5,970 bases of DNA from positions 1 through 5,970 of the forward strand of contig JAGYNX010000130.1 in NCBI GenBank assembly GCA_018399855.1, given 5' to 3'. This stretch comes from Spirochaetota bacterium. GTDB taxonomy: Bacteria > Spirochaetota > UBA4802 > UB4802. The stretch's first letter is position 1, and every line of letters starts with the position of its first letter. Below the pieces are notes generated by a model. The model saw only the letters and a list, made by a program, of their open reading frames with translations. It made no database searches and was not told where the DNA came from. Position numbers and translations under genes: made by a program. This document shows, piece after piece, positions 1-5,970 of the stretch.

Positions 1-722
1 GGCATGCTGTCCAAAAAACGTTGCTCCACGTTGGACTCCAGAACGATGGTTGTTCCCGAAGTATATCTTTTTAACAACGATTCGGGAGAATCCATGGCGA
101 TGATCTTTCCGTGGTCCATGATAGCGATACGATCGCACAAAATCTCGGCCTCTTCCATGTAATGGGTGGTAAGAATTATGGTCTTACCTTCCTTCTGTAT
201 TCCCGTTACTATATCCCAGAGATGACGGCGTGCCTGTGGATCAAGGCCGGTGGTCGGCTCATCGAGGAATACCAGGTCGGGATTGTTAGCCAGGGCGATT
301 GCAAGCAGCAAGCGCTGCTTTTGTCCTCCCGAAATTTTTCTATTATCACGTTTGAGAATATCTTCAAGGCGGCATGTTTTCACCAGGTAGTCCATGTCAG
401 CCCTTCCCCTGTAAAGGTTGCGGTACATCTGCAGTGTTTCTTTTACCGTAAGAAATTGCGGCAATTCGGTGCTTTGCAGCTGGATACCCGCTTCTTCGTG
501 GAAGGTGGATGTGCGTGAATGTCCCTTGTAAAGTATTTTGCCTTCGGTCGGTTTTAGTATACCTTCAATTACTTCAATAGATGTTGTTTTACCAGCGCCG
601 TTTGGCCCCAGAAGGCCGAAGCATATTCCAGGTTCAATGGCAAAACTGATGTCGTCCACCGCGCAAATCTCGGGATACTGTTTTACCAGGCCCGCAACTT
701 CAAGAATATACTCATAATCCAT
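1..722 (-). CDS. ABC-2 type transporter ATP-binding protein (3' end cut by window edge)
   Basis: This is the ATPase subunit of an ABC exporter. It would hydrolyse ATP at the cytoplasmic face of the membrane to drive a separate permease that is not in the window. The 240 visible codons contain every nucleotide-binding motif in order: Walker A GPNGAGKTT (39-47), a Q-loop around Q81/Q83, signature ISGGQKQR (130-137, I replacing the usual L), Walker B LVFLDEP (150-156), D-loop TTGLDP (157-162) and the switch histidine H187 in TTHYMEEAE. These motif variants are typical of the ABC-2 drug, lipid or polysaccharide exporter class. After the ATPase core (about 1-215) a C-terminal extension begins and runs off the left edge. 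Such proteins are usually 240-320 residues, so little is missing. The start at 722 lies 3 nt after the stop of the cyclic-nucleotide-binding gene, with only a weak purine stretch as SD, which suggests translational coupling. The substrate cannot be inferred. Confidence 0.95.
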   Translation of the reverse strand, partial: MDYEYILEVAGLVKQYPEICAVDDISFAIEPGICFGLLGPNGAGKTTSIEVIEGILKPTEGKILYKGHSRTSTFHEEAGIQLQSTELPQFLTVKETLQMYRNLYRGRADMDYLVKTCRLEDILKRDNRKISGGQKQRLLLAIALANNPDLVFLDEPTTGLDPQARRHLWDIVTGIQKEGKTIILTTHYMEEAEILCDRIAIMDHGKIIAMDSPESLLKRYTSGTTIVLESNVEQRFLDSM

Positions 723-725
723 GGC

Positions 726-1154
726 TTAATGACTCTTTTCTTCTATTCGCTTACGCAACCTGTCGGAAAGTATGAGCATTATATTTTTATATAACTTTAC
801 CTGCAACTCATCCGGCAGTGATTCCACCTTTTTCTCGGCTATCTCAAGTAATAACACGTCACTTGATGCTTCAGCGGTTGCTGACCGCTCATCGCCTGAC
901 ACGGCACCCATCTCGCCAAAACACTCCCCTTTGCGCACCAGGTCAATTATTTTACCCTGTTTTTTAATGCGAACGGCGCCGGTAAGCACAATATACATCT
1001 GCTCTCCAAGTGAACGTTCCTGGAAAACTACCTGTCCTTCTTTATATGACTTACTGGTACAATGTTTCAGTATCTGCATCATTTCTGCGTCCGAGAAAGT
1101 ATTAAAAAACCTGCTGTTGGTCTGCAGTGTCTTTATTATTTTTTCAAATTCCAT
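726..1154 (-). CDS. Stand-alone cyclic-nucleotide-binding domain protein (CRP-like sensor domain, no HTH)
   Basis: The 142-residue soluble protein consists almost entirely of one CAP/CRP-type cyclic-nucleotide-binding fold. An N-terminal helical lead (1-35, with FFNTFSDAEM) is followed by the beta-roll: YKEGQVVFQERSLGEQMYIV (37-56), then LTGAVRI, and the phosphate-binding cassette FGEMGAVSGDERSATAEA (79-96). E81 and R90 occupy the positions that contact ribose and cyclic phosphate in CRP and PKA regulatory subunits, so ligand binding is plausible. A charged helix (about 114-140) corresponds to the CRP C-helix. The chain then ends, so the DNA-binding helix-turn-helix of true CRP/FNR regulators (about 200-230 residues) is absent. 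The likely role is therefore a ligand-responsive partner or regulatory subunit rather than a transcription factor. ATG at 1154 is preceded by AAGG at 7-nt spacing. The ABC ATPase gene follows after 3 nt, implying one mRNA. Domain assignment is firm; ligand and partner are inferred. Confidence 0.9.
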   Translation of the reverse strand: MEFEKIIKTLQTNSRFFNTFSDAEMMQILKHCTSKSYKEGQVVFQERSLGEQMYIVLTGAVRIKKQGKIIDLVRKGECFGEMGAVSGDERSATAEASSDVLLLEIAEKKVESLPDELQVKLYKNIMLILSDRLRKRIEEKSH

Positions 1155-1196
1155 ATGGGTACCTTATGCTTTCAGTTTTAGCCGATTTATTGATAT

Positions 1197-1224
1197 ACTA
1201 TATTCATGTGCCTTATGGTGTAAA
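1197..1224 (-). promoter_or_regulatory. Probable sigma70-type promoter for the cNMP-domain/ABC ATPase pair
   Basis: Read on the minus strand, TTTACA (1224-1219) and TATAGT (1202-1197) are separated by 16 bp. Each differs from the -35 and -10 consensus at one base. Transcription would begin near 1190, leaving a leader of about 36 nt before the ATG at 1154. The match was made by eye in AT-rich DNA, where chance matches occur, but position and spacing are right. Confidence 0.5.
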
Positions 1225-1310
1225 TAAATAAACGTGTAACTATTCATAAAAATATTCTCAATAAAAATGATTGCATAATCCGCCACAGTATACTATTTTG
1301 AATTATCAGC

Positions 1311-1316
1311 AGGGGG
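1311..1316 (+). promoter_or_regulatory. Ribosome binding site of the three-helix membrane protein gene
   Basis: AGGGGG lies 7 nt before the ATG at 1324. It supports that start over the second in-frame ATG (codon 6, at 1339). No convincing -35/-10 pair was found for this gene: TATACT at 1289-1294 could be a -10, but nothing resembling TTGACA lies 15-18 bp upstream of it. Confidence 0.6.
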
Positions 1317-1323
1317 ATTACCA

Positions 1324-1683
1324 ATGGCAAGAAAAGGAATGAACGAGCGGAGTAGATCTGACTTCGTTGCAAAGCTGAAAAACGTATCCGCGGTGTTATC
1401 CTGGTTTTTAGGATTCGGAATATTCGTACTTCTCGGGTTTGCAAGGCCTCCCGTTCGGGGGTTCTTCGACCGGCAGTATGATATAACTTTTCAACAATCC
1501 TGGAACATGCTGCTTGTGCAATACGCGTATTTTCTATTGTATCCACTGGTGTTTATCTGCATCATCGGCCTCATTGCAAACACCAGCCGTCACAAACGCA
1601 AGTATGACACCTACAGTGCTTCACTTATTGTACTGGGGTTGATGGGAATTCTTGGTATAGTGTACTTTATCAATCTTGTATGA
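1324..1683 (+). CDS. Small three-helix inner-membrane protein of unknown function
   Basis: I do not recognise this 119-residue protein. It has a basic N-terminus (1-20, rich in R and K) and three hydrophobic segments: about 21-40 (VSAVLSWFLGFGIFVLLGFA), 62-85 (MLLVQYAYFLLYPLVFICII and on) and 99-118 (ASLIVLGLMGILGIVYFINL). Between helices 1 and 2 is a loop with RPPVRGFFDRQYD (41-53). Between helices 2 and 3 is a short basic stretch SRHKRKYD (88-95). By the positive-inside rule, the N-terminus and the 88-95 loop would be cytoplasmic, with the 41-61 loop and the C-terminus outside. The ATG has a strong SD. The gene diverges from the cNMP-domain/ABC pair across 169 bp and is followed in the same direction, 86 bp later, by the 481-residue gene. 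It could be a small subunit of a membrane complex, but nothing in the sequence names one. Confidence 0.8.
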   Translation: MARKGMNERSRSDFVAKLKNVSAVLSWFLGFGIFVLLGFARPPVRGFFDRQYDITFQQSWNMLLVQYAYFLLYPLVFICIIGLIANTSRHKRKYDTYSASLIVLGLMGILGIVYFINLV

Positions 1684-1711
1684 TACGACAAATATTTAAT
1701 AGATAATTTAA

Positions 1712-1739
1712 TTGATTATTATTCCATCCATGGTACATT
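1712..1739 (+). promoter_or_regulatory. Possible extended -10 promoter for the 481-residue protein gene
   Basis: TTGATT (1712-1717) and TACATT (1734-1739) are 16 bp apart. The -10 is preceded by TG and one base (1731-1733), the extended -10 arrangement. Transcription would start near 1746, about 24 nt before the ATG at 1770. The surrounding 1684-1769 gap is very AT-rich, so a chance match is possible. The preceding gene has no visible intrinsic terminator, and read-through from it is an alternative. Confidence 0.35.
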
Positions 1740-1769
1740 TTTATCATTAAAATAAAGCGTGGTAATACC

Positions 1770-3215
1770 ATGGAAGAACAATACCATAAAAACCTTTACA
1801 ACCCTTCCTACCTGCAATCCCTGATGAAGGATACAGACGAAAAAAAATATATACTGGTCAGGGAGTTATACGACATTAACAACATCTCATACGATAAAGG
1901 TTCAAGAAAAGATGACTATATTATTCGTGACCTTCTGCAGGAAATAAGTCGTACACTGGAAGAATATTATGAGATGATTAAGTATTTTGATAATGCCAGG
2001 GAGGGCAATATAAAAGTACTTGAAGAGATTATCATGTTCTTTGAAAGGGAATATATTGACTCATCAACCCTTAAGGGACGTATAAATGCACTTAAGAATG
2101 AAATAGATCAACAGGAGCAAGGCTACAGGGATAAAGGCAAATCGCCCAGGCACACAAACATATACCTTGTTTCATTGAAACACTCAATCCATAAGATCGA
2201 GAACAGGATTGACTCACATATTGACCCCATACTGAGAGAATTTTTACAGGGTATAAATCTTCTACTCATTTTCCAGAAGACAATAAGAATGCTTGAAGAA
2301 ACACTGAAAAGTACTGACCAATCCGGTGTCGCAGCAAGAGCTGAAAACCTGAAACAAAATTTGATAACATTTCTCTGGCTTTACAAAAAGATACTTCCCG
2401 AATCCTTTAACAGGGAAAACTTGAATAGATTTATCATGAGTACCATAGAGAATATGGGCTTTACCAATTCCCTGGTCTCGAGGGCGGTGATCGGAAGGGA
2501 CCAGATGAAATCAGTTATTGAAGATATTATTAAACCCATGAAGTCATCAGGCTACAGTGAAGAAACCTTAGACGAAGAATTGGATACGGAGATATCCACC
2601 CAAAAAGGTAAAACCGATGTTGATTATATAAACGATCTCATGGAACTCTTATATCGTGTCACCTACAACAAGGACGATAGAGTTGACACATCATTCAGAC
2701 TTCAGGGTAATTCGGTAAAGAACAGGGAAAAACGTTTTCTCTTCCATGAACCCGGCTCTTTTAAAATCAGCCTGAAGGTCGTATCCGATTACTGCATTGA
2801 TTCACTTATTTTCATGGTGTCGTGGCTGCAACGGGAATTCAAGAAGGGAACAGTTCCAGCATCACGCCAATCAACCTGGAAGCCGGTAATGGATGCACTT
2901 GTAGAGGCTGAACATTTCATACATGCATACCGCAAGTCTGCGAGTATCGCATCTCACCCGAAAAACCAGTCACAATCCGTGTTAACTGGTGAGATACGGC
3001 AATATATTCCGCGGGACCATGCCCGTCAACTGGTACATTTGATCCACCATAGCTGTGATGCAATGCATTCTGCACTGGCAGATATTTCAATTCTGATCAA
3101 TGAAAAACCTTTTAAGGGGGCAGAACATTTTTTAAAAAGGATACAAATTGCCAGGGAATCATTTGATAACGCCAGGGACAAGATCCAAAAGGGAACACGC
3201 TCAATAACACCATAG
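1770..3215 (+). CDS. Large helical cytoplasmic protein of unknown function (481 aa)
   Basis: I cannot assign this protein to a family. It has no signal peptide, no membrane segment and no recognisable nucleotide-binding or catalytic motif. Its composition is strongly helical and charged. Examples are DLLQEISRTLEEYYEMIKYF (54-73), a run at about 132-182 rich in heptad-like leucine/isoleucine spacing, and SFDNARDKIQK (464-474) near the end. A less charged, acidic linker around 258-283 (SSGYSEETLDEELDTEISTQ) may separate an N-terminal half (1-255) from a C-terminal half (285-481). The C-terminal half has a short stretch with beta character (RFLFHEPGSFKISLKVV, 322-338), then further helices and a His-rich patch LVHLIHHSCDAMH (421-433). 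No strong SD precedes the ATG; GTGG at 1759-1762 is the best candidate. The long uninterrupted frame and normal codon use support a real gene. It stands alone, facing the kinase operon tail to tail. A helical scaffold or regulatory protein is a guess only. Confidence 0.85.
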   Translation: MEEQYHKNLYNPSYLQSLMKDTDEKKYILVRELYDINNISYDKGSRKDDYIIRDLLQEISRTLEEYYEMIKYFDNAREGNIKVLEEIIMFFEREYIDSSTLKGRINALKNEIDQQEQGYRDKGKSPRHTNIYLVSLKHSIHKIENRIDSHIDPILREFLQGINLLLIFQKTIRMLEETLKSTDQSGVAARAENLKQNLITFLWLYKKILPESFNRENLNRFIMSTIENMGFTNSLVSRAVIGRDQMKSVIEDIIKPMKSSGYSEETLDEELDTEISTQKGKTDVDYINDLMELLYRVTYNKDDRVDTSFRLQGNSVKNREKRFLFHEPGSFKISLKVVSDYCIDSLIFMVSWLQREFKKGTVPASRQSTWKPVMDALVEAEHFIHAYRKSASIASHPKNQSQSVLTGEIRQYIPRDHARQLVHLIHHSCDAMHSALADISILINEKPFKGAEHFLKRIQIARESFDNARDKIQKGTRSITP

Positions 3216-3237
3216 GAGGAGAGACAATATCTCCGTG

Positions 3238-5565
3238 TTATCCCTTCTTCTCGACAGGCAACATGGGAAGTAATATCTCAACACGTGTGCCCTCTTTAAA
3301 TGATATGTCTATTGTACCTTTATACTGACGCACAAAAAGATCTACAAGGGTGAGGCCAAAACCATAGTTTCTCTTTTCAACCACGTCCGCAGCCATACCC
3401 TGACCTGTATCACTTACAATAATGTGTAATGTCTTGTCATCGGTCATTTCAACAACAACATCTATGGCACCATTATCCGCACCGGAAAAGGCATATTTAT
3501 AACTATTTGTAACCAGTTCATTGATTATAATTCCCAGGCTGAATGACTGCTTCGCGGCTATGGCAATGTCTTCTATTCGTGAGTTTATAGAGACGGGGAC
3601 GTCTCCCGAATATGTTTGCTGAATGGAAGATAACAGATCGTAAAGAAATGACTTTATACTCAAGGATGAAAAACCCCGGCCCATGTACAGTGAATCATAT
3701 ATTGTTCCCATTACTGATATCCGGTCCCTGGCCTCAAGCAGCGTACTTGAAGCTTCCGGGTTATCAGTAGAGGATGACTGCAGCGACAACAGACTGCTTA
3801 TGGAATTCATGTCATTTTTTATACGATGATGAACCTCCCGTAAAAGAATCTCCTTCTCTTCGAGAAGCCTGCGAATTTCTTCATCCCTGCGTGATTTTTC
3901 TACCCAGCCCCGTATAATAGGAGCCAGGTATTCGGTCAATGACTCTAGTTTCCTTCTGTCTTCTTCGGTGTATCCATCTTCTTTGTTGGCCAGCACTATC
4001 TGCCCAACAAGTTCATCAGAACTGACAATGGGAACACATATGGCATTGGCAAGTGAGATGTGCCCTTCCGGCACATTCAACGTTTCATTGCTCAGTATGG
4101 TTCTCTTCTCAATGAGGGATTTGCCCCACAACCCTCCCCAGGACTCCCGTGGGAAAACTATATCCTTACCCGGCACCTGGCACTTCTCCCATATATCTCT
4201 TGTCAATGTAGGACTGACAAGGTCACCATGGTCATCAATATATCCGAAATATCCAAATATACTCCCGGTAATATCCAAAAGTATATCAAGCACACCCGAG
4301 TATACTTCTTCTTCCGGGAATGTAAGAAGTACATTGGCAACTCTTTGCCTCAGTTCATTCTCATCTCGTGACCGTTTAAGATCCTCCATCGCAATATTTC
4401 GTTCTGTTACATCAACACCCACAGCCCAGCTATGCCAGCCGGGGATTGGGTGTTGACCGGATATGTTAGACCATGAAATTACGCGTTTATTTCCATCCTT
4501 ACAGGTGATCACGGTTTCCTCATCCCTGAAGTCATTCCCCAGGGCGTCCATTTCATTCATCATCCGCGTACGATATGTGTCATCCGGGTACAAAAGCTTC
4601 ATGGCATCCGGATTACCTATCATCTCGTTGGCACTATACCCGGTAATTTTTTCAGCTTCACTGTTCCATGTCACGATTATACCATTCTCGTTAAGAGCGT
4701 CCATCATCACGGGCATGTGTTCCACAATATTATACAGTCTTTCTTCACTTTCTCGTAACTCGTTATAAAAGCTGAAACGCTCTATGACATGTCCAATTCG
4801 CTCTGTAATCGCATACATGAGTCTTCTCTCTTCTTTTAGAAAAGGCCCTTCATCTTTTTCAGGTTTCTTCTCTTTATAAAAAACTTCGATTATTCCTGTT
4901 TTTTCCCCATTTACAATAAGGGGAGAGCTTTGCTTCCATTCTGTTTCAATAAAATCATCGGAAAGATATTCATGATTATCATGAATAATCCGGGCACATG
5001 TAATCTCCGGGTACTGCCAGGCCTGTGGCATCACCTTCACGGTTCCCTGTAATACCTGTTTTATTGTTATTCCCGGGGTTTCTACAAGTTTCGCGATATC
5101 ATACAGGCAGTTCAGTTCTTTTACCCTTTCACGAATTTGCTTTGCCTGTTCCTGGTATTGTTCCCTGCTCTCCTTTTCCCTGCGATGTGCTTCAAAAAGT
5201 TCAAAGGCCATGTGCAGCGATTCCAGTAACACAAATTCTCCAGAATATTTCAGAACATATCCATACCTGATTATCCCTTTTACCCTCTCAACCACATCTT
5301 TTTCCATGTGACTGGTAAGAAAGACGATGGGTATATCCTTAATATCCATTATCTTCCTGGCCGCATCTGTCCCATCCATACCTGTGCCGAGATTTATATC
5401 CATCAATACAAGATCAATAGAGTTGTCTCCCCTAACCTTTGTAATGGCATCTTCCGCGTTATATACCATGTTTACCAGGTACCCATTCTTTTTCAATATC
5501 CCTGACTGGTCAAGGGCAACCACCGGCTCATCTTCTACCAGTAATATTTTCTTTTTCGCATCCAT
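3238..5565 (-). CDS. Receiver-GAF-PAS-GAF sensor histidine kinase of the HisKA_2 family
   Basis: This 775-residue cytoplasmic signalling kinase has no membrane segment. An N-terminal receiver domain (about 5-122) carries the acidic pair E11/D12, phospho-acceptor D56 in LVLMDINLG, T84 and K106. A coiled linker (about 127-150) leads to a GAF-like module (151-263, with WQYPEITCARI and EGPFLKEERR). Next come a PAS domain (about 272-392, with ITGYSANEMIG and a terminal GVDVTERN) and a second GAF domain (about 403-556, with ICVPIVSSDELVGQIVLANK). The kinase core begins with a HisKA_2 dimerisation/phospho-acceptor region, LLREVHHRIKNDMNSISSLL (574-593); H580, in HRIKN, is the probable phosphorylated residue. 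The HATPase domain (about 668-768) has N-box INELVTNSYKYAF (681-693), G1 box SDTGQGM (718-724) and G2 box YGFGLTLVD (734-742). All catalytic boxes are intact. With the receiver in front, phosphorylation probably gates the kinase. The phosphoryl target is not in the window. It is the second gene of an operon, 16 nt after a paralogous kinase. Confidence 0.95.
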   Translation of the reverse strand: MDAKKKILLVEDEPVVALDQSGILKKNGYLVNMVYNAEDAITKVRGDNSIDLVLMDINLGTGMDGTDAARKIMDIKDIPIVFLTSHMEKDVVERVKGIIRYGYVLKYSGEFVLLESLHMAFELFEAHRREKESREQYQEQAKQIRERVKELNCLYDIAKLVETPGITIKQVLQGTVKVMPQAWQYPEITCARIIHDNHEYLSDDFIETEWKQSSPLIVNGEKTGIIEVFYKEKKPEKDEGPFLKEERRLMYAITERIGHVIERFSFYNELRESEERLYNIVEHMPVMMDALNENGIIVTWNSEAEKITGYSANEMIGNPDAMKLLYPDDTYRTRMMNEMDALGNDFRDEETVITCKDGNKRVISWSNISGQHPIPGWHSWAVGVDVTERNIAMEDLKRSRDENELRQRVANVLLTFPEEEVYSGVLDILLDITGSIFGYFGYIDDHGDLVSPTLTRDIWEKCQVPGKDIVFPRESWGGLWGKSLIEKRTILSNETLNVPEGHISLANAICVPIVSSDELVGQIVLANKEDGYTEEDRRKLESLTEYLAPIIRGWVEKSRRDEEIRRLLEEKEILLREVHHRIKNDMNSISSLLSLQSSSTDNPEASSTLLEARDRISVMGTIYDSLYMGRGFSSLSIKSFLYDLLSSIQQTYSGDVPVSINSRIEDIAIAAKQSFSLGIIINELVTNSYKYAFSGADNGAIDVVVEMTDDKTLHIIVSDTGQGMAADVVEKRNYGFGLTLVDLFVRQYKGTIDISFKEGTRVEILLPMLPVEKKG

Positions 5566-5574
5566 ATACAGTTT

Positions 5575-5578
5575 CTCC
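5575..5578 (-). promoter_or_regulatory. Ribosome binding site of the receiver-containing kinase
   Basis: On the minus strand GGAG sits 9 nt before the ATG at 5565, inside the 16-nt gap after the upstream kinase stop codon. It fixes the start of the 775-residue protein immediately before the receiver core. It also shows that the gene has its own initiation signal although it is co-transcribed. Confidence 0.6.
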
Positions 5579-5581
5579 GAT

Positions 5582-5970
5582 TTAACCGGCCAATGGAATT
5601 ATAACCTGTACTATCCCACCGTTATCATTTTTGATACGCACGCTACCACCCTGTTGGCTAACCAGTGCATCAACAAGGGTAAGACCAAATCCAAATTCCC
5701 GGTTATCCAGCAGTTCCGCTGGAATTCCCACCCCGTTATCCGCCACTTCTATACGTAGATGACTCCCCTGGTAATTTTCTATAGTTACACGCAGCTCACC
5801 AGTGTCACACCCTTCGAAGGCATACTTGAAGGCATTGGTAATCAGTTCATTAACAATTATCCCGATAGTAAAAGATTCTTTTGCCGATATGGTTATATCC
5901 TCAATGTTTTGTTCAATCGTCACGCTGGTTGACAGGGTATATACCTGCCGTATAGCCTCTACTATGTCAT
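5582..5970 (-). CDS. C-terminal part of a second HisKA_2-family histidine kinase (5' end beyond window)
   Basis: The reading frame is open to the right edge, giving 129 codons plus 2 nt. An internal GTG at 5923 can look like a start, but it lies inside a conserved segment, and sequence upstream of it (DIVEAIRQVYTLSTS) aligns with FLYDLLSSIQQTYSGD of the neighbouring kinase. The visible part is the end of the dimerisation region and a complete HATPase domain: N-box VNELITNAFKYAF, G1 box ADNGVGIP and G2 box FGFGLTLVD, ending in a typical IIPLAG tail. About half of its residues match the downstream kinase by eye, so the two are paralogues with the same catalytic class. The protein ends directly after the HATPase, with no C-terminal receiver. 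Its sensor domains and phospho-acceptor histidine are outside the window. The stop codon is 16 nt before the next kinase start, so the two genes are almost certainly one operon. Confidence 0.92.
   Translation of the reverse strand, partial: DIVEAIRQVYTLSTSVTIEQNIEDITISAKESFTIGIIVNELITNAFKYAFEGCDTGELRVTIENYQGSHLRIEVADNGVGIPAELLDNREFGFGLTLVDALVSQQGGSVRIKNDNGGIVQVIIPLAG

Noticed and set aside
111..518. Open plus-strand frame of 135 codons
   Set aside because: It lies antisense to the ABC ATPase, whose full set of nucleotide-binding motifs fixes the coding strand.
772..1227. Open plus-strand frame of 151 codons
   Set aside because: It is antisense to the cyclic-nucleotide-binding domain gene and shows low-complexity Ser-rich content without domain features.
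1449..1462. CTCCCGTTCGGGGG hairpin within the membrane protein gene
   Set aside because: It is a short GC stem inside conserved-looking coding sequence (Pro-Pro-Val-Arg-Gly); codon choice explains it adequately.
1244..1546. Minus-strand frame of 100 codons
   Set aside because: It overlaps the membrane protein gene, which has a strong SD and clear hydrophobic helices; this frame resembles nothing.
1703..1719. Inverted repeat ATAAT...ATTAT after the membrane protein gene
   Set aside because: It is pure A/T with a weak 5-bp stem, and such pairs are expected by chance in AT-rich DNA.
3218..3234. Inverted repeat GGAGA...TCTCC as a terminator between the convergent genes
   Set aside because: The stem is only 5 bp and no T-run follows on either strand.
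3968..4768. Several plus-strand frames (3968-4456, 4060-4371, 4463-4768)
   Set aside because: All lie antisense within the 775-residue kinase and are Ser-rich, as expected for shadow frames.
5025..5758. Plus-strand frames at 5025-5270, 5308-5505 and 5327-5758
   Set aside because: They are antisense to the receiver/GAF part of one kinase and, for the last, to the end of the other kinase; it also spans the operon junction.
5921..5923. GTG as the start codon of the upstream kinase gene
   Set aside because: The frame stays open to the window edge and the residues before the GTG align with the neighbouring kinase, so the true start is outside the window.

Overview
The window reads as ordinary bacterial chromosome: compact genes, Shine-Dalgarno (SD) sequences ahead of several starts, and short AT-rich intergenic gaps. 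The kinase family seen here (HisKA_2 histidine kinases with PAS/GAF sensors and an N-terminal receiver whose end reads YGYVLKYSGEFVL) is abundant in Spirochaetota and some other Gram-negative environmental lineages. I lean towards a free-living spirochaete-like bacterium, but this is an inference from protein style, not from a marker gene. No rRNA, tRNA, CRISPR array, insertion sequence or phage gene is visible.

Layout. Positions 1-1154 (minus strand) hold a two-gene unit. A small stand-alone cyclic-nucleotide-binding-domain protein (726-1154) is followed after 3 nt by an ABC-2-type exporter ATPase (722 down to the left edge, cut off). A divergent intergenic region (1155-1323) carries a good sigma70-like promoter for the minus-strand pair and a strong SD for the plus-strand gene at 1324. 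That gene (1324-1683) encodes a small three-helix membrane protein of unknown function. After an 86-bp AT-rich gap with a plausible promoter comes a 481-residue, largely helical soluble protein that I do not recognise (1770-3215). It converges, with a 22-bp gap, on a minus-strand signalling operon. Within the window that operon consists of the C-terminal end of a HisKA_2-family histidine kinase (5970 down to 5582, cut by the right edge), followed after 16 nt by a 775-residue receiver-GAF-PAS-GAF-HisKA_2-HATPase kinase (5565-3238).

How the parts may work together. The two kinases are paralogous in their catalytic ends and probably co-translated. The receiver at the front of the second one suggests that it is itself controlled by phosphorylation, possibly by the first or by another kinase, and neither carries a visible DNA-binding output. 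The cyclic-nucleotide-binding protein lacks a DNA-binding domain, so its link to the ABC ATPase is more likely allosteric or co-regulatory than transcriptional. I see no sequence-level proof that the left (transport), middle (unknown proteins) and right (kinase) blocks form one system. The least explained items are the 481-residue protein, the three-helix membrane protein and the sensor-ATPase gene pair.
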